Positions 8,835 through 16,982 of a stretch of DNA of 64,000 nucleotides are shown here, one piece after another (positions within the stretch are counted from its first letter, which is position 1; each line of letters begins with the position of its first letter). The stretch lies in assembly GCA_947500505.1 (NCBI GenBank), contig CANMSL010000011.1, forward strand, positions 1 to 64,000. The letters are read 5' to 3'. The notes beneath the pieces were generated by a model that saw only the letters and a program-made list of their open reading frames with translations, was not told where the DNA came from and did no database searches. The position numbers and the translations under genes are program-made. The stretch is from an uncultured Aquimarina sp. (lineage in GTDB: Bacteria > Bacteroidota > Bacteroidia > Flavobacteriales > Flavobacteriaceae).

Positions 8835-9639
8835 AGAACAGAAAATGAATTATTTAATCGTTAATTAATGTTAAATAAATTAAAAAGGTAATAGGACTCT
8901 GGCTTAGTTAAGAATAACTTACTAAAATTGAATGCTTAAGCGGTTGAATATGTACTTATTGCTTTATTGGACATCTTTTAATCTTTTTAATGTTCATTAT
9001 AAAAGCAACGTAATAAACATAAAAATGTATCCAGTTTACTAAGTATGATTATTTAAATTAACAATTTAAGGATATTTCTTTATCGGTTATTTTTGAGATC
9101 TAACCATTTGTTTATGAAATGAGTTTTTTTGAGAATAGGAAAACAGACACTTTGACTTTTAAGAAAGAAATTATTGTATTTTAGAAATTTTATAGAAAAT
9201 ATTCTAAATTTTGGAAGGAGTATATCTAATTATCTCGTTACAAGTAATAGCGCATCTATCTCGAATAAGGCAGTCCCAAGCTGTAGTAAAGGCGTAAGCT
9301 GTATTATCAAGCGATTTAATGATGATCACTGGATATAGGAAAGAATCTTAAGATATTAAAATCTAAAAAAACCCTCAAAGGTACAGTTGTAAATTCCGGA
9401 CGCTACAAACTGACTTGCCATAATTTTTTACGTTTATCCATTGATTACGGTCATTCTCTGAGGATTATTATAAAAATAATCAAAAGATGCTTTTAAAAAA
9501 GTGCTCAAAAAGATTTAAATTGTGTTCTATAAGATTTTCAATTTTTTTTTAAAAATGCTAATACTGTTTTTTATTTTCTTTATACAAATGTTTAATAATT
9601 ATTTGTTAGTATTAAACGAAAATTAACAAAACCCTATAA
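8835..9639. other. Long gene-free interval
   Basis: About 800 bases without a credible reading frame on either strand. A few stretches around 9230-9440 have a more even base composition than the flanks and might be remnants of a decayed repeat or gene, but I could not match them to anything. Confidence 0.4.
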
Positions 9640-9668
9640 TTGTTGTAAGGAAACCCTTGGTATATTTG
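9640..9668 (+). promoter_or_regulatory. Bacteroidota-type promoter for the amine-oxidase gene
   Basis: TTG (9640-9642), an 18-base spacer and TATATTTG (9661-9668) match the -33/-7 pattern. It would start transcription about 60 bases before the ATG at 9733. Confidence 0.55.
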
Positions 9669-9732
9669 ATGTTAATGGCTAGCATTGTCCTATTTAAATG
9701 TGCTATGTATAGTTATTGACAACAAATGAAAT

Positions 9733-11013
9733 ATGGAAAGAGAATCATATAAAATTTATATAATTGGAGCAGGAGTGAGCGGTTTAATTGCAGCTCAGGT
9801 ACTGGAAAAGCATGGATATTCACCGGTAGTTATTGAGGCTACAGATCGTGCAGGGGGCAGGGTTAAAACTGATATAGTAGATGGGTATCAATTAGATCAC
9901 GGTTTTCAGGTATTGCTTACTGCATATCCTGCGGCTCAGAAATATCTGGATTATGAGAAATTATCTCTACAAAAGTTTTTGTCTGGTGCGACTATTTTTA
10001 CTAATGGAAAACTAAAAACTATTGGTGATCCACTTCGTAACCCATCTCTTTTAATTTCTACATTACTTTCTAATATTGGTAATTTTTCAGATAAGATAAA
10101 GGTGCTCCGACTCAATACTATGCTGAAGAAGAAATCAATTACTACCATTTTTGAAGAAAAAGAAATAAGTACTTTATCGTACTTGCAGAACTATGGTTTT
10201 TCTGAACCTATGATCAATGACTTTTTTAGACCTTTCTTTGCCGGCATTTTTTTAGAAACTAATCTGGAAACATCAAGCCGGATGTTTCAGTTTGTGTACA
10301 AGATGTTTGGAGAAGGCTATGCCACATTACCGAAAGAAGGTATAGAGGGAATCGTAAAGTACTTGATTTCAAAATTAGAGAAAACAAAATTTATATATAA
10401 TTCGCCTGTAAAACAGGTTACTGACGGTAAAATACTGTTGGTAAATGGAGAAGAACTAAAAAGTGACTTTTCTATTATCGCTACACAAGCACATCAACTT
10501 ATTGCTAATCTCAATAATCAAGAGATAGCTTGGAAGTCTTGCGACACCTTATACTTTGAGGCCGATACTAGGGTAATTGATAAATCACTCATTGGATTAA
10601 TCGCCGATCAAAGTGCTTTGATCAATAATATTTTTTATCATACTAGTTTAAAAACTTCAATAACTCCGAAAAAGGAGTTGCTATCCGTCACTGTTTTAAA
10701 AGATCACCAACTCAGTGAAACGGAGCTAAAAGAGAAGGTTGTTAGTGAGTTGTATCAGTTTTGCGGAATCACAGCAGGTAAATTTATAAAGCATTATCAT
10801 ATCATACACGCCTTGCCAAAATTGCAAAATTTGCAATATGAACTTTCTGAAACGGAGACTAAATTAACAAGTACTATTTTTCTGGCAGGAGATCAACTTC
10901 TTAATGGATCCCTAAATGCAGCGATGATATCTGGCGAACGTGCGGCGCTCGGGATCATCAAAACATTAGAAGATGGTTTGATAGTTGAGGAATTTACTTC
11001 AGAATTCAAATAA
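9733..11013 (+). CDS. FAD-dependent amine oxidase / desaturase-like oxidoreductase
   Basis: A 426-residue flavoprotein of the NAD(P)/FAD amine-oxidase superfamily. The dinucleotide-binding motif is at residues 10-40 (IIGAGVSGLIAAQVLEK, then VIEATDRAGGRVKTD). The C-terminal FAD motif LAGDQLLNGSLNAAMISGERAA is present in the form common to protoporphyrinogen-oxidase-like and plastid desaturase-like members. The substrate cannot be told from sequence; carotenoid desaturation is possible, but no crt genes lie nearby. It stands alone, with its own promoter and a gap before the convergent gene. Confidence 0.8.
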   Translation: MERESYKIYIIGAGVSGLIAAQVLEKHGYSPVVIEATDRAGGRVKTDIVDGYQLDHGFQVLLTAYPAAQKYLDYEKLSLQKFLSGATIFTNGKLKTIGDPLRNPSLLISTLLSNIGNFSDKIKVLRLNTMLKKKSITTIFEEKEISTLSYLQNYGFSEPMINDFFRPFFAGIFLETNLETSSRMFQFVYKMFGEGYATLPKEGIEGIVKYLISKLEKTKFIYNSPVKQVTDGKILLVNGEELKSDFSIIATQAHQLIANLNNQEIAWKSCDTLYFEADTRVIDKSLIGLIADQSALINNIFYHTSLKTSITPKKELLSVTVLKDHQLSETELKEKVVSELYQFCGITAGKFIKHYHIIHALPKLQNLQYELSETETKLTSTIFLAGDQLLNGSLNAAMISGERAALGIIKTLEDGLIVEEFTSEFK

Positions 11014-11035
11014 AAAGATTTAAATGCGCAATGGA

Positions 11036-11404
11036 TTACGAAGTATATTTATATTCAAGCAGTGTTTCGATATCTGTGTATTCCAAAGCTTTCTGATGAC
11101 AACTTTCCAGAACAAGAAGCGGAGCTTTTCCTGCTTCTTTTGCTTGTAACCATCTGGAAATACATAAACACCATTTGTCACCTTCTTTCAAACCCGGAAA
11201 ACTCCAATAGGGTATGGGAGTTGAAAGATCATTTCCTTTAGATTTTGTATACTCTAAAAATTCTAAAGTCATTATGGCACAAATAATATGTGTCCCCGTA
11301 TCTTCTTCAGTAGTTCTGCAAAATCCATCTCTAAAATAGCCAGTTACCGGATCATTACAGCAAGATTCCAGAGGAGTGCCTAGTACATTTAGTTCTGAAG
11401 CCAT
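11036..11404 (-). CDS. DUF2237 family protein
   Basis: A 122-residue protein matching the DUF2237 pattern: an N-terminal NVLGTPLESCCNDPVTGYFRDGFC, a middle segment DTGTHIICAIMTLEFLEYTKSKGNDLSTP and the conserved GDKWCLCISRW. The many conserved cysteines (CC, C, C, CLC) suggest metal binding or redox chemistry, but the function is unknown. It is the distal member of a minus-strand series with 11424-11855. Confidence 0.85.
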   Translation of the reverse strand: MASELNVLGTPLESCCNDPVTGYFRDGFCRTTEEDTGTHIICAIMTLEFLEYTKSKGNDLSTPIPYWSFPGLKEGDKWCLCISRWLQAKEAGKAPLLVLESCHQKALEYTDIETLLEYKYTS

Positions 11405-11423
11405 TTTTTAATGATAAAATATT

Positions 11424-11855
11424 TTAAATAGAGTCAACGTGAGGGAATCTTTGATCATATTCTGATTTTAATCGCATCAATTTCTTGAAAAAAGGTGCAT
11501 TTTCCTGATGTGTACGATTATTTAGGAAGTGAATAAACTTGCCCTGTGCGTGAATACTGATACCGTTTGTTTTGTATAAATAAAACTGGTAATAAGGGAT
11601 CACCCAAGTAAAGTTTTGCAGCCCTTTATTTATTGCTATTAAAATTCCACCAGGCCTTAATTCTATACTACCATAGTTAATATCAGAAACGGTATTCAAA
11701 TATTTTTTCAAATTCGGACTTACATCTTCTATAATCATACGCTTAGAGCCAATACCATTTAGTTTGATAGAATTTAATAAAGAAAACGGCTTTCCAACCA
11801 TATCATTGATAAGTTCTTTGTTCTTTTTATTACTATATGTGGTCTCTAATAACAT
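11424..11855 (-). CDS. Conserved hypothetical protein
   Basis: A 143-residue soluble protein without signal peptide or membrane helix. The composition is alternating hydrophobic/polar with strands around residues 55-110 (GSIELRPGGILIAINKGLQNFTWVIP), which gives a compact beta-rich look like a PH-type or lipocalin-like fold. I do not recognise the family. It ends 19 bases before the DUF2237 gene on the same strand. Confidence 0.6.
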   Translation of the reverse strand: MLLETTYSNKKNKELINDMVGKPFSLLNSIKLNGIGSKRMIIEDVSPNLKKYLNTVSDINYGSIELRPGGILIAINKGLQNFTWVIPYYQFYLYKTNGISIHAQGKFIHFLNNRTHQENAPFFKKLMRLKSEYDQRFPHVDSI

Positions 11856-11885
11856 TTTGAGGATTATTTATTTATGACAATCTAC

Positions 11886-12122
11886 TTAAACAGTGGGCAC
11901 TCCTTTAAGACGTTTTTCTATTTTTCTTTTTTTAGTCGTAAGTCGCTTCATAATGTCCATCAGCTTAGACTCTTTTGTCTTTTTATAGATATCATTTATC
12001 GCAAGAATTAGAGATTTAGCCTCTCTGGAGGCAGCTACTCTATCGCTGGTAGACATATTGCTCATTTTTCTGCTTTCAAACTCTAAAGCTTTTTCAACTA
12101 GTTCCATAACTTTAATTTTCAT
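11886..12122 (-). CDS. Small basic helical protein
   Basis: A 78-residue, Lys/Glu-rich and almost wholly helical protein (KALEFESRKMSN ... LMDIMKRLTTKKRKIEKRL), probably forming a coiled coil. No family is recognised. It lies 30 bases upstream of the 143-residue gene. A perfect GGTGAT-N4-ATCACC dyad at 12259-12274 lies about 140 bases upstream, but without a -7 element at the spacing seen elsewhere. Confidence 0.5.
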   Translation of the reverse strand: MKIKVMELVEKALEFESRKMSNMSTSDRVAASREAKSLILAINDIYKKTKESKLMDIMKRLTTKKRKIEKRLKGVPTV

Positions 12123-12258
12123 AAAGATATAAAATGTTTAACGTTTTATGCTCAAGGTTTAAACAAAATTAACTATTGTGGAATTTCTTACGATCAGAAT
12201 TCAAGTAATGAATCTTGATTTTTAATGGTTTTCTCCTTTGGAGTTCCTATTTATTGAA

Positions 12259-12274
12259 GGTGATCTACATCACC
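12259..12274. promoter_or_regulatory. FNR/FixK-like dyad without matching promoter
   Basis: GGTGATCTACATCACC is a perfect 16-base dyad containing TGAT-N4-ATCA. Unlike the other boxes in the window, no TAnnTTTG lies about 30 bases away on either side in front of a gene. It could also be a small hairpin. Confidence 0.3.
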
Positions 12275-12323
12275 TCCAACTCGTACGTATAATACCATAT
12301 GACATTTGATAAAAGTCATCGTT

Positions 12324-12779
12324 TTATGGAACTTTAATTTCGTAATTTCTTCCATTTATAATAGACAGAATAATATTAATAATAAAAATGAACTGTCCGC
12401 TGGCTATGATAAATATAAAAAGCCATATAGATGAATCAGGAAAATAAGTATTTGTAAAATACCTTTCACCTAGAAAATAATCACTTACAAAACTTCGAAT
12501 TCCGTTAGTAATTAGTATACCAATCGTTAATATAATGTGTGAGCTATTTAATACAATTGAAGTCTTACAGTTACATTTTCCTAGGATCCAGTATATCATT
12601 CCTGTTAGCCCAAAAAATATGCTTACAGATATCAAGATTTGTTGTTGGGAAAACACAAAATAAGAATCGTGAATATTGATATCTAATGTTCGATCATCCT
12701 GATAAAATGATAATAGCAAAATCACAACAACGAAGGTCCAGAATAGTAAATATGGTTTTTTTAGAAATTTCACTATCAT
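12324..12779 (-). CDS. Four-helix membrane protein of unknown function
   Basis: A 151-residue inner-membrane protein with hydrophobic helices near residues 12-25, 46-66, 78-98 and 117-143. A short conserved-looking segment DINIHDSYFVF after helix 1 resembles small integral-membrane proteins found next to various flavobacterial genes. No function can be assigned. It is 21 bases downstream of the flavoprotein gene on the same strand, so co-transcription is likely. Confidence 0.6.
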   Translation of the reverse strand: MIVKFLKKPYLLFWTFVVVILLLSFYQDDRTLDINIHDSYFVFSQQQILISVSIFFGLTGMIYWILGKCNCKTSIVLNSSHIILTIGILITNGIRSFVSDYFLGERYFTNTYFPDSSIWLFIFIIASGQFIFIINIILSIINGRNYEIKVP

Positions 12780-12800
12780 TATTTTAGTGAGCTTTAGTAT

Positions 12801-14549
12801 CTATTCGAGTAGCTTACCTTTAAAATTTTTAATTTTATCTGTTCTCTCTATCACTTCTTTTAATTCTTTACTAATAGGTTCAAGCTCTTTTTTGATTATT
12901 TCAAGTTGACGATTACCATTTAATTTTGAAGTGAAATTGACTTTCATTTCATCATTAATCTCTGTAAAATCTGTTCGCTGATGCGCGCCTCGGCTTTCTT
13001 TTCTTTCTATAGCACCAAGAATCGTCGCTTTTGCTGATAGAATAGACCCTTCCAGGTCGAATGCCAACATAACATCTTCAAAGCCTTCGGAGTCAGGTCT
13101 GACGTCTAAATTTTTAGCTGCTTCTTCCAGCTCACCTATTTTTGAAAGACCTTGTTTTAATTTTTCTTCACTTCGAACTACACCGCAATGTGCCCACATA
13201 ATGTTCCTTAATTCTCGTTGTAGAGGTCTGGCTACTTCACTACCATTTTTAATTAAAGAGTCAATTTTATGATGTGCTTCCTGTATCACTTTTCTAGAGC
13301 GATATTGAACATCCATATTCAGCGATCGTTCTGCTGCGAATTTACCAGCGCGCTTTCCAAAAATTAATATTTCGGCCAACGAGTTTCCACCTAATCTATT
13401 AGCACCATGCAATCCACCGGTAACCTCTCCGGCAGCATATAATCCTTCAATTCCCGTAAAGTGGTCATCAGCATGTACCAGAATCCCTCCCATAGAATAA
13501 TGAGCAGTTGGAGCTACTTCCATAGGTTGTTTAGAGATATCCAGCATTAAGGTATCTAGATACTGGCGGTACATTCTCGGAAGTTTTTCTACGATAAAGT
13601 CTTTAGATTTATGACTAATATCCAGATAGACACCCCCGTTTTTTGTAGCTCGGCCTTCTGTAATCTCGGTATAATTAGCCATGGCTACTCGGTCACGGGT
13701 AGAAAGTTCCATACGCTCTGGATCATAATTTTTCATAAAGCGTTCGCCATTTCCATTGATTAAATAACCACCTTCGCCACGAACTGCTTCGGTCACTAAA
13801 GCACCTGCCATTTCTTCCGGGATAACCATACCGGTTGGATGAAATTGAACTAGTTCCATATCAGTCAATGTACATCCTGCTTTTAGACCCAAATAATACC
13901 CGTCCCCTGTATTTTCATTTCTTCTTGAAGAACTTTTACGCCATATTCTGGTGTGCCCACCAGCAGCTAGGATAACAGCATCAGCCAGAAACACAGTACG
14001 TTCTCCATTTTTGATATCAAAAGTCATCGCACCGAAACAAATACCGTTGTGTACCAGTAATTCAGTTACATACTGAGAATCGTGAATAGGAATTTGTAGT
14101 GATTCTGCTTTTTTGATAAGTGCAAATAAAATGGAACGCCCTGTATAATCTCCTGAATAGCAAGTCCTTCGGTAAGTGTGAGCACCAAAAAACCGCTGAT
14201 CCAGTTTACCGTTTTCCAATTTGGCAAAATTAGCCCCCCATTCATCTATTTCTTTCACTAATTCCGGACTTTCTTTAGCCATCAGCTCTACCATCCTGGG
14301 TTCGGAAAGCTCATAACCTTCGAGCATGGTATCAGCATAATGCTGTTGCCACGAGTCCTGCGGGTCTACGTTTCCCAAAGCCGCATTAATACCTCCTGCG
14401 GCTAAAACCGTATGCACATCTTCTTTTTGACGTTTTCCGATAACGGTTACTTCAACACCTGCTTTTTTTGCTTCGATAGCAGCTCTAAGTCCGGCTCCAC
14501 CACTCCCGATTACAAGAACATTAGAGACATTTGTAGTATGTTTATTCAT
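12801..14549 (-). CDS. SdhA/FrdA-family flavoprotein (fumarate reductase / succinate dehydrogenase type)
   Basis: A 582-residue FAD protein with GSGGAGLRAAIEAKKAG at residues 16-32, the covalent-FAD histidine context VHTVLAAGGINAALGN, the substrate motifs FHPTGMV and TEAVRGEGG, HYSMGGI, and a final GLHGANRLGGNSLAEILIFGKRAG. The flavinylation histidine argues for the SdhA/FrdA branch and against L-aspartate oxidase, which lacks it. No iron-sulfur (SdhB) or membrane-anchor subunit is encoded in the window, so the partner must be elsewhere or absent. The capping and C-terminal helical domains are complete. Confidence 0.75.
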   Translation of the reverse strand: MNKHTTNVSNVLVIGSGGAGLRAAIEAKKAGVEVTVIGKRQKEDVHTVLAAGGINAALGNVDPQDSWQQHYADTMLEGYELSEPRMVELMAKESPELVKEIDEWGANFAKLENGKLDQRFFGAHTYRRTCYSGDYTGRSILFALIKKAESLQIPIHDSQYVTELLVHNGICFGAMTFDIKNGERTVFLADAVILAAGGHTRIWRKSSSRRNENTGDGYYLGLKAGCTLTDMELVQFHPTGMVIPEEMAGALVTEAVRGEGGYLINGNGERFMKNYDPERMELSTRDRVAMANYTEITEGRATKNGGVYLDISHKSKDFIVEKLPRMYRQYLDTLMLDISKQPMEVAPTAHYSMGGILVHADDHFTGIEGLYAAGEVTGGLHGANRLGGNSLAEILIFGKRAGKFAAERSLNMDVQYRSRKVIQEAHHKIDSLIKNGSEVARPLQRELRNIMWAHCGVVRSEEKLKQGLSKIGELEEAAKNLDVRPDSEGFEDVMLAFDLEGSILSAKATILGAIERKESRGAHQRTDFTEINDEMKVNFTSKLNGNRQLEIIKKELEPISKELKEVIERTDKIKNFKGKLLE

Positions 14550-14903
14550 TTTTTTGCCTTTAGATTAAGCATTTAATATGCCTTCGATTATTTGATTTAA
14601 AATTAAATAAATTAATACATAAATTTTTATTTAACTTAACAATAAATAGCATAAAAATAATTTATGTTTTATTTGTTCGTAAGTTCATATCACAATAAAT
14701 ATGAACTTATGATTTAAAATAAATATAAATAAATAAAAGAGTGTAGCTTGCCAGCATTGCTAATTTATTCTGTAAGCTATTATATTACTATTTATAGAAC
14801 TCTTTACATTTTATATCTGTTATCAAAAAAATTGTGTAAAATAGTCTTGACTTTTTATAATTGGCTACAAAACGATTGGTTTATTGAATTTTCTTTCTGG
14901 TCT
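14550..14903. other. AT-rich gap, nothing recognised
   Basis: Very AT-rich upstream region of the flavoprotein gene. No promoter match, dyad or credible frame stood out. Confidence 0.4.
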
Positions 14904-15017
14904 TTATTTTTTTTCTTTCCATTCCGAAGAAGGTTCTGGTCTTTCTGTAATTATTTCAACAGTCATTCCTTTTAATGCCTTTCCTGAACTTCTAACACAG
15001 GTTAGGTTAATTTCCAT
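14904..15017 (-). CDS. Micro-protein, 37 residues
   Basis: A short frame starting MEINLTCVRSSGKALKG and ending in an acidic/basic tail (RPEPSSEWKEKK). There is no membrane helix. It follows the next small frame by 17 bases on the same strand, in a run of three closely packed tiny ORFs. Evidence for coding is only the tight packing and plausible composition. Confidence 0.35.
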   Translation of the reverse strand: MEINLTCVRSSGKALKGMTVEIITERPEPSSEWKEKK

Positions 15018-15034
15018 AATCTTATAGTATCGGG

Positions 15035-15160
15035 TTATTGTAGTTTAAGGTAAATTGAAAAACCTATAAAAAAAAGTATGATAAGAATTGCAAGGAATAT
15101 CCCTAGCCGTTTATTCCCTTTAATATACTCTGCAATCAAATCAAGTAGTGCTTCAAGCAT
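15035..15160 (-). CDS. Single-helix membrane micro-protein, 41 residues
   Basis: The translation MLEALLDLIAEYIKGNKRLG is followed by a clean transmembrane helix (IFLAILIILFFIGFSIYL) and a short basic end. The pattern of amphipathic N-terminal helix, basic turn and membrane helix is typical of genuine small inner-membrane proteins. It sits 14 bases after 15175-15273 and 17 before 14904-15017. Confidence 0.5.
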   Translation of the reverse strand: MLEALLDLIAEYIKGNKRLGIFLAILIILFFIGFSIYLKLQ

Positions 15161-15174
15161 CGGTTTATTAAACT

Positions 15175-15273
15175 TTATTGAAATATGGTTTTTAAAATAT
15201 AATATGTCAAAAATGCGATAATTAAGAATCCAAAAACTTTAGAACCTAAATTATTTTTATTATGATCATCCAT
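15175..15273 (-). CDS. Single-helix membrane micro-protein, 32 residues
   Basis: MDDHNKNNLGSK is followed by a hydrophobic helix VFGFLIIAFLTYYIL and a short tail. It is the first of three tightly spaced micro-ORFs on the minus strand. No family is known to me. Confidence 0.45.
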   Translation of the reverse strand: MDDHNKNNLGSKVFGFLIIAFLTYYILKTIFQ

Positions 15274-15671
15274 CGGTTTACAGAATTTTAATCACAATTT
15301 CTTTTGGCCTTATTGATCTTATTAGATAAGTATAAAGTACTATTAATAAATTAAGACATCGAAGTTACAAACTTCGAAGAGCAGGGTATCTAAACCCTAC
15401 CTTTATAACATCGCAGCAAGTATCAAATCGTTAATAAAGAAAGATAAAGGAATCGGCTTGTTATTTTTTATCTATTAGGAATAAGTCTTTATCTTGCAAA
15501 GTTAATTTATGTCATATTGATAAAGATGTGGTTATGAACCAAGGTAAACGATTTTATATAATTCCATTAAGAGAAAAATATTATTAAGATTAATTTTTCT
15601 CTCAATGAGAATTTGTTAAGATGATATTGATTTAATAACTATTACTTTTTCCTAATAATAGCATTAAGTAC
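15274..15671. other. Gap with two small hairpins
   Basis: TCGAAGTT-ACA-AACTTCGA (15359-15377) is followed closely by AGGGT-N6-ACCCT (15383-15398). They resemble the small palindromes seen in other intergenic repeats of this window. Nothing else is recognised. Confidence 0.4.
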
Positions 15672-15881
15672 TCAACCACCTGCTATAGCGGTTTGTCCTC
15701 CAGCCACATTAACTATTACTCCTGATATCGACGTTTCACCGGCAACAATATTAATTATACCTCCCTGTTCTATGATCGTAGAGATATCAACGTTGCCATT
15801 TATGTTACTGTCCCCACCCTTAATAGTACTTAATTGATCAAGTTTAGATGTACTAAATTCGTTGATGTGTTTCTTTATCAT
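15672..15881 (-). CDS. Double-glycine leader peptide, Gly/Ile/Val-rich core (RiPP-like precursor)
   Basis: A 69-residue peptide with a bacteriocin-type leader (residues 1-23, ending KLDQLSTIKGG), the form cut by C39 peptidase-ABC exporters. The 46-residue core lacks cysteine and is rich in Gly, Ile and Val. It holds two imperfect repeats of about 12 residues (INIVAGETSISG and VNVAGGQTAIAG), suggesting stacked strands or an amphipathic, possibly pore-forming or self-assembling, peptide. No modification enzyme or exporter lies within the window. The leader of the neighbouring gene at 16021-16248 has its Gly-Gly at the same residues, 22-23. Confidence 0.6.
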   Translation of the reverse strand: MIKKHINEFSTSKLDQLSTIKGGDSNINGNVDISTIIEQGGIINIVAGETSISGVIVNVAGGQTAIAGG

Positions 15882-16020
15882 TTTACAGTTTTAGAAATTA
15901 ATAATTACTTTATAAGTTTTTTTCTAACTAGACAGTAGCTGGAAAATTTAAGGATACTTTCCAATATTCAGGTTTACATCTCTACTATCTATAAAATTCG
16001 CATTGACAAAAAATTACCCA

Positions 16021-16248
16021 TTAAAACTGACCATAACAAAAGAACCAGCCTTTTCCACATATTTGTTCACAAACATCACAACTACTAACTCGTTGTGGAG
16101 GTGTATCAGGATATCTTGTGCATTCACATAGAACAGTTTGATCACAAGTCCCCCAGAAAATGCAATCATAAGGAGCATATCCTCCAGAAATGTTTTTCTG
16201 CTCATTTTTAGAAATCAAAACACCTAATTTTTCAATATTTTTTATCAT
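16021..16248 (-). CDS. Double-glycine leader peptide with eight-cysteine core (RiPP/bacteriocin-like)
   Basis: A 75-residue peptide. The leader ends in NEQKNISGG with Gly22-Gly23; the core of 52 residues has eight cysteines (C29, C35, C41, C43, C57, C60, C64, C71), enough for four disulfides or thioether bridges. The core also has many aromatic residues. A frame on the same strand in another phase overlaps it but lacks such features. With the neighbouring Gly-rich precursor it forms a pair of candidate exported peptides. Target and maturation system are unknown. Confidence 0.6.
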   Translation of the reverse strand: MIKNIEKLGVLISKNEQKNISGGYAPYDCIFWGTCDQTVLCECTRYPDTPPQRVSSCDVCEQICGKGWFFCYGQF

Positions 16249-16383
16249 CTTTTTAAAATTTAATCTTTTAAAGGTAAATTAAGCTTTTAAAAAAGCAAAT
16301 ATCACCACAGTTCTTTGCAACTATTACTGAATCTAAAGGTAATAATATTTATGACTGATTTGATCGTTTTATTAAACTTTTAA

Positions 16384-16626
16384 TTAATTCCTTTCATCAT
16401 ATCTAGTAATTTCTTTCCAGATATGTTTACATTTTAAGCATTTGTAGGTTTGTTCTGTGATTCTTACATATGTATAGTCTGGATCATAGCCTAAATCTTT
16501 TCTTTCTATAGTGTTATAGTAGAAAAAGCTTGCTTTGCATTTAGGACAACGGTTCTTATTTAAATACCAAATAAAATATACAATTATTATGATTACTAAA
16601 AACAATATGATTAAGAATGCTTTCAA
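16384..16626 (-). CDS. Membrane-anchored zinc-ribbon protein
   Basis: An 80-residue protein with an N-terminal transmembrane helix (residues 3-23) followed by a short zinc ribbon made of CPKC (near 33-36) and CLKC (near 63-66). The C-terminal part is cytosolic and basic. Such small ribbon proteins are common in flavobacteria, with no known role. It lies 135 bases downstream of nothing obvious and just before the cysteine-rich precursor. Confidence 0.55.
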   Translation of the reverse strand: MKAFLIILFLVIIIIVYFIWYLNKNRCPKCKASFFYYNTIERKDLGYDPDYTYVRITEQTYKCLKCKHIWKEITRYDERN

Positions 16627-16649
16627 ATTATCGTTTTATTGAACTTTAA

Positions 16650-16766
16650 TTAATAAGATCTTTTTTTTAGAATAGAAACTATAAAATTAATTAGAAAAAT
16701 GACTATCATAAAAGTATTGATAATTACTATCCAGTTAACACTGAAAAGAAAAAAATTATAAATCAT
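16650..16766 (-). CDS. Possible membrane micro-protein, 38 residues
   Basis: A frame of 38 codons, almost entirely hydrophobic (NWIVIINTFMIVIFLINFIV) with a basic end (KKRSY), 23 bases upstream of the zinc-ribbon gene on the same strand. In such AT-rich DNA a hydrophobic frame can arise by chance, so this is tentative. Its start abuts a MITE-like repeat. Confidence 0.3.
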   Translation of the reverse strand: MIYNFFLFSVNWIVIINTFMIVIFLINFIVSILKKRSY

Positions 16767-16769
16767 AAA

Positions 16770-16962
16770 CCCGCTCCGCAAAGTCTCCTGACTTTGAGGA
16801 ATTGCTCACCAATGTATACTTTTGGTAAATGCCGATTGTTTTAATACATCAATTATCAAATCATTTAATAAATCTCGGATTGCAAATCCGAGCTATCGGG
16901 CGCATTGTTTTAATATATCATCTATGTGTTTTCCGCGAAGTCGGGAGACTTTGTGCAGCGGG
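16770..16962. repeat. MITE-like element with 30-base imperfect terminal inverted repeats
   Basis: The left end (16770-16799) and the reverse complement of the right end (16933-16962) match at 25 of 30 positions, both beginning CCCGCT and containing CAAAGTCTCC. An inner hairpin CTCGGATT-GCA-AATCCGAG lies at 16873-16891. No coding capacity. A related half-element occurs at 17774-17797. Confidence 0.55.
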
Positions 16963-16982
16963 TGGTTTCAAAAAGGGAGCAT

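Noticed and set aside
12801..14549. L-aspartate oxidase (nadB) for the flavoprotein
   Set aside because: The covalent-FAD histidine context (VHTVLAAGG) is of SdhA/FrdA type and is absent from NadB.
14748..14975. 75-residue plus-strand frame rich in Leu, Tyr and Phe
   Set aside because: Composition follows the AT-rich DNA, and it is antisense to the 37-residue micro-ORF. It has no promoter or family resemblance.
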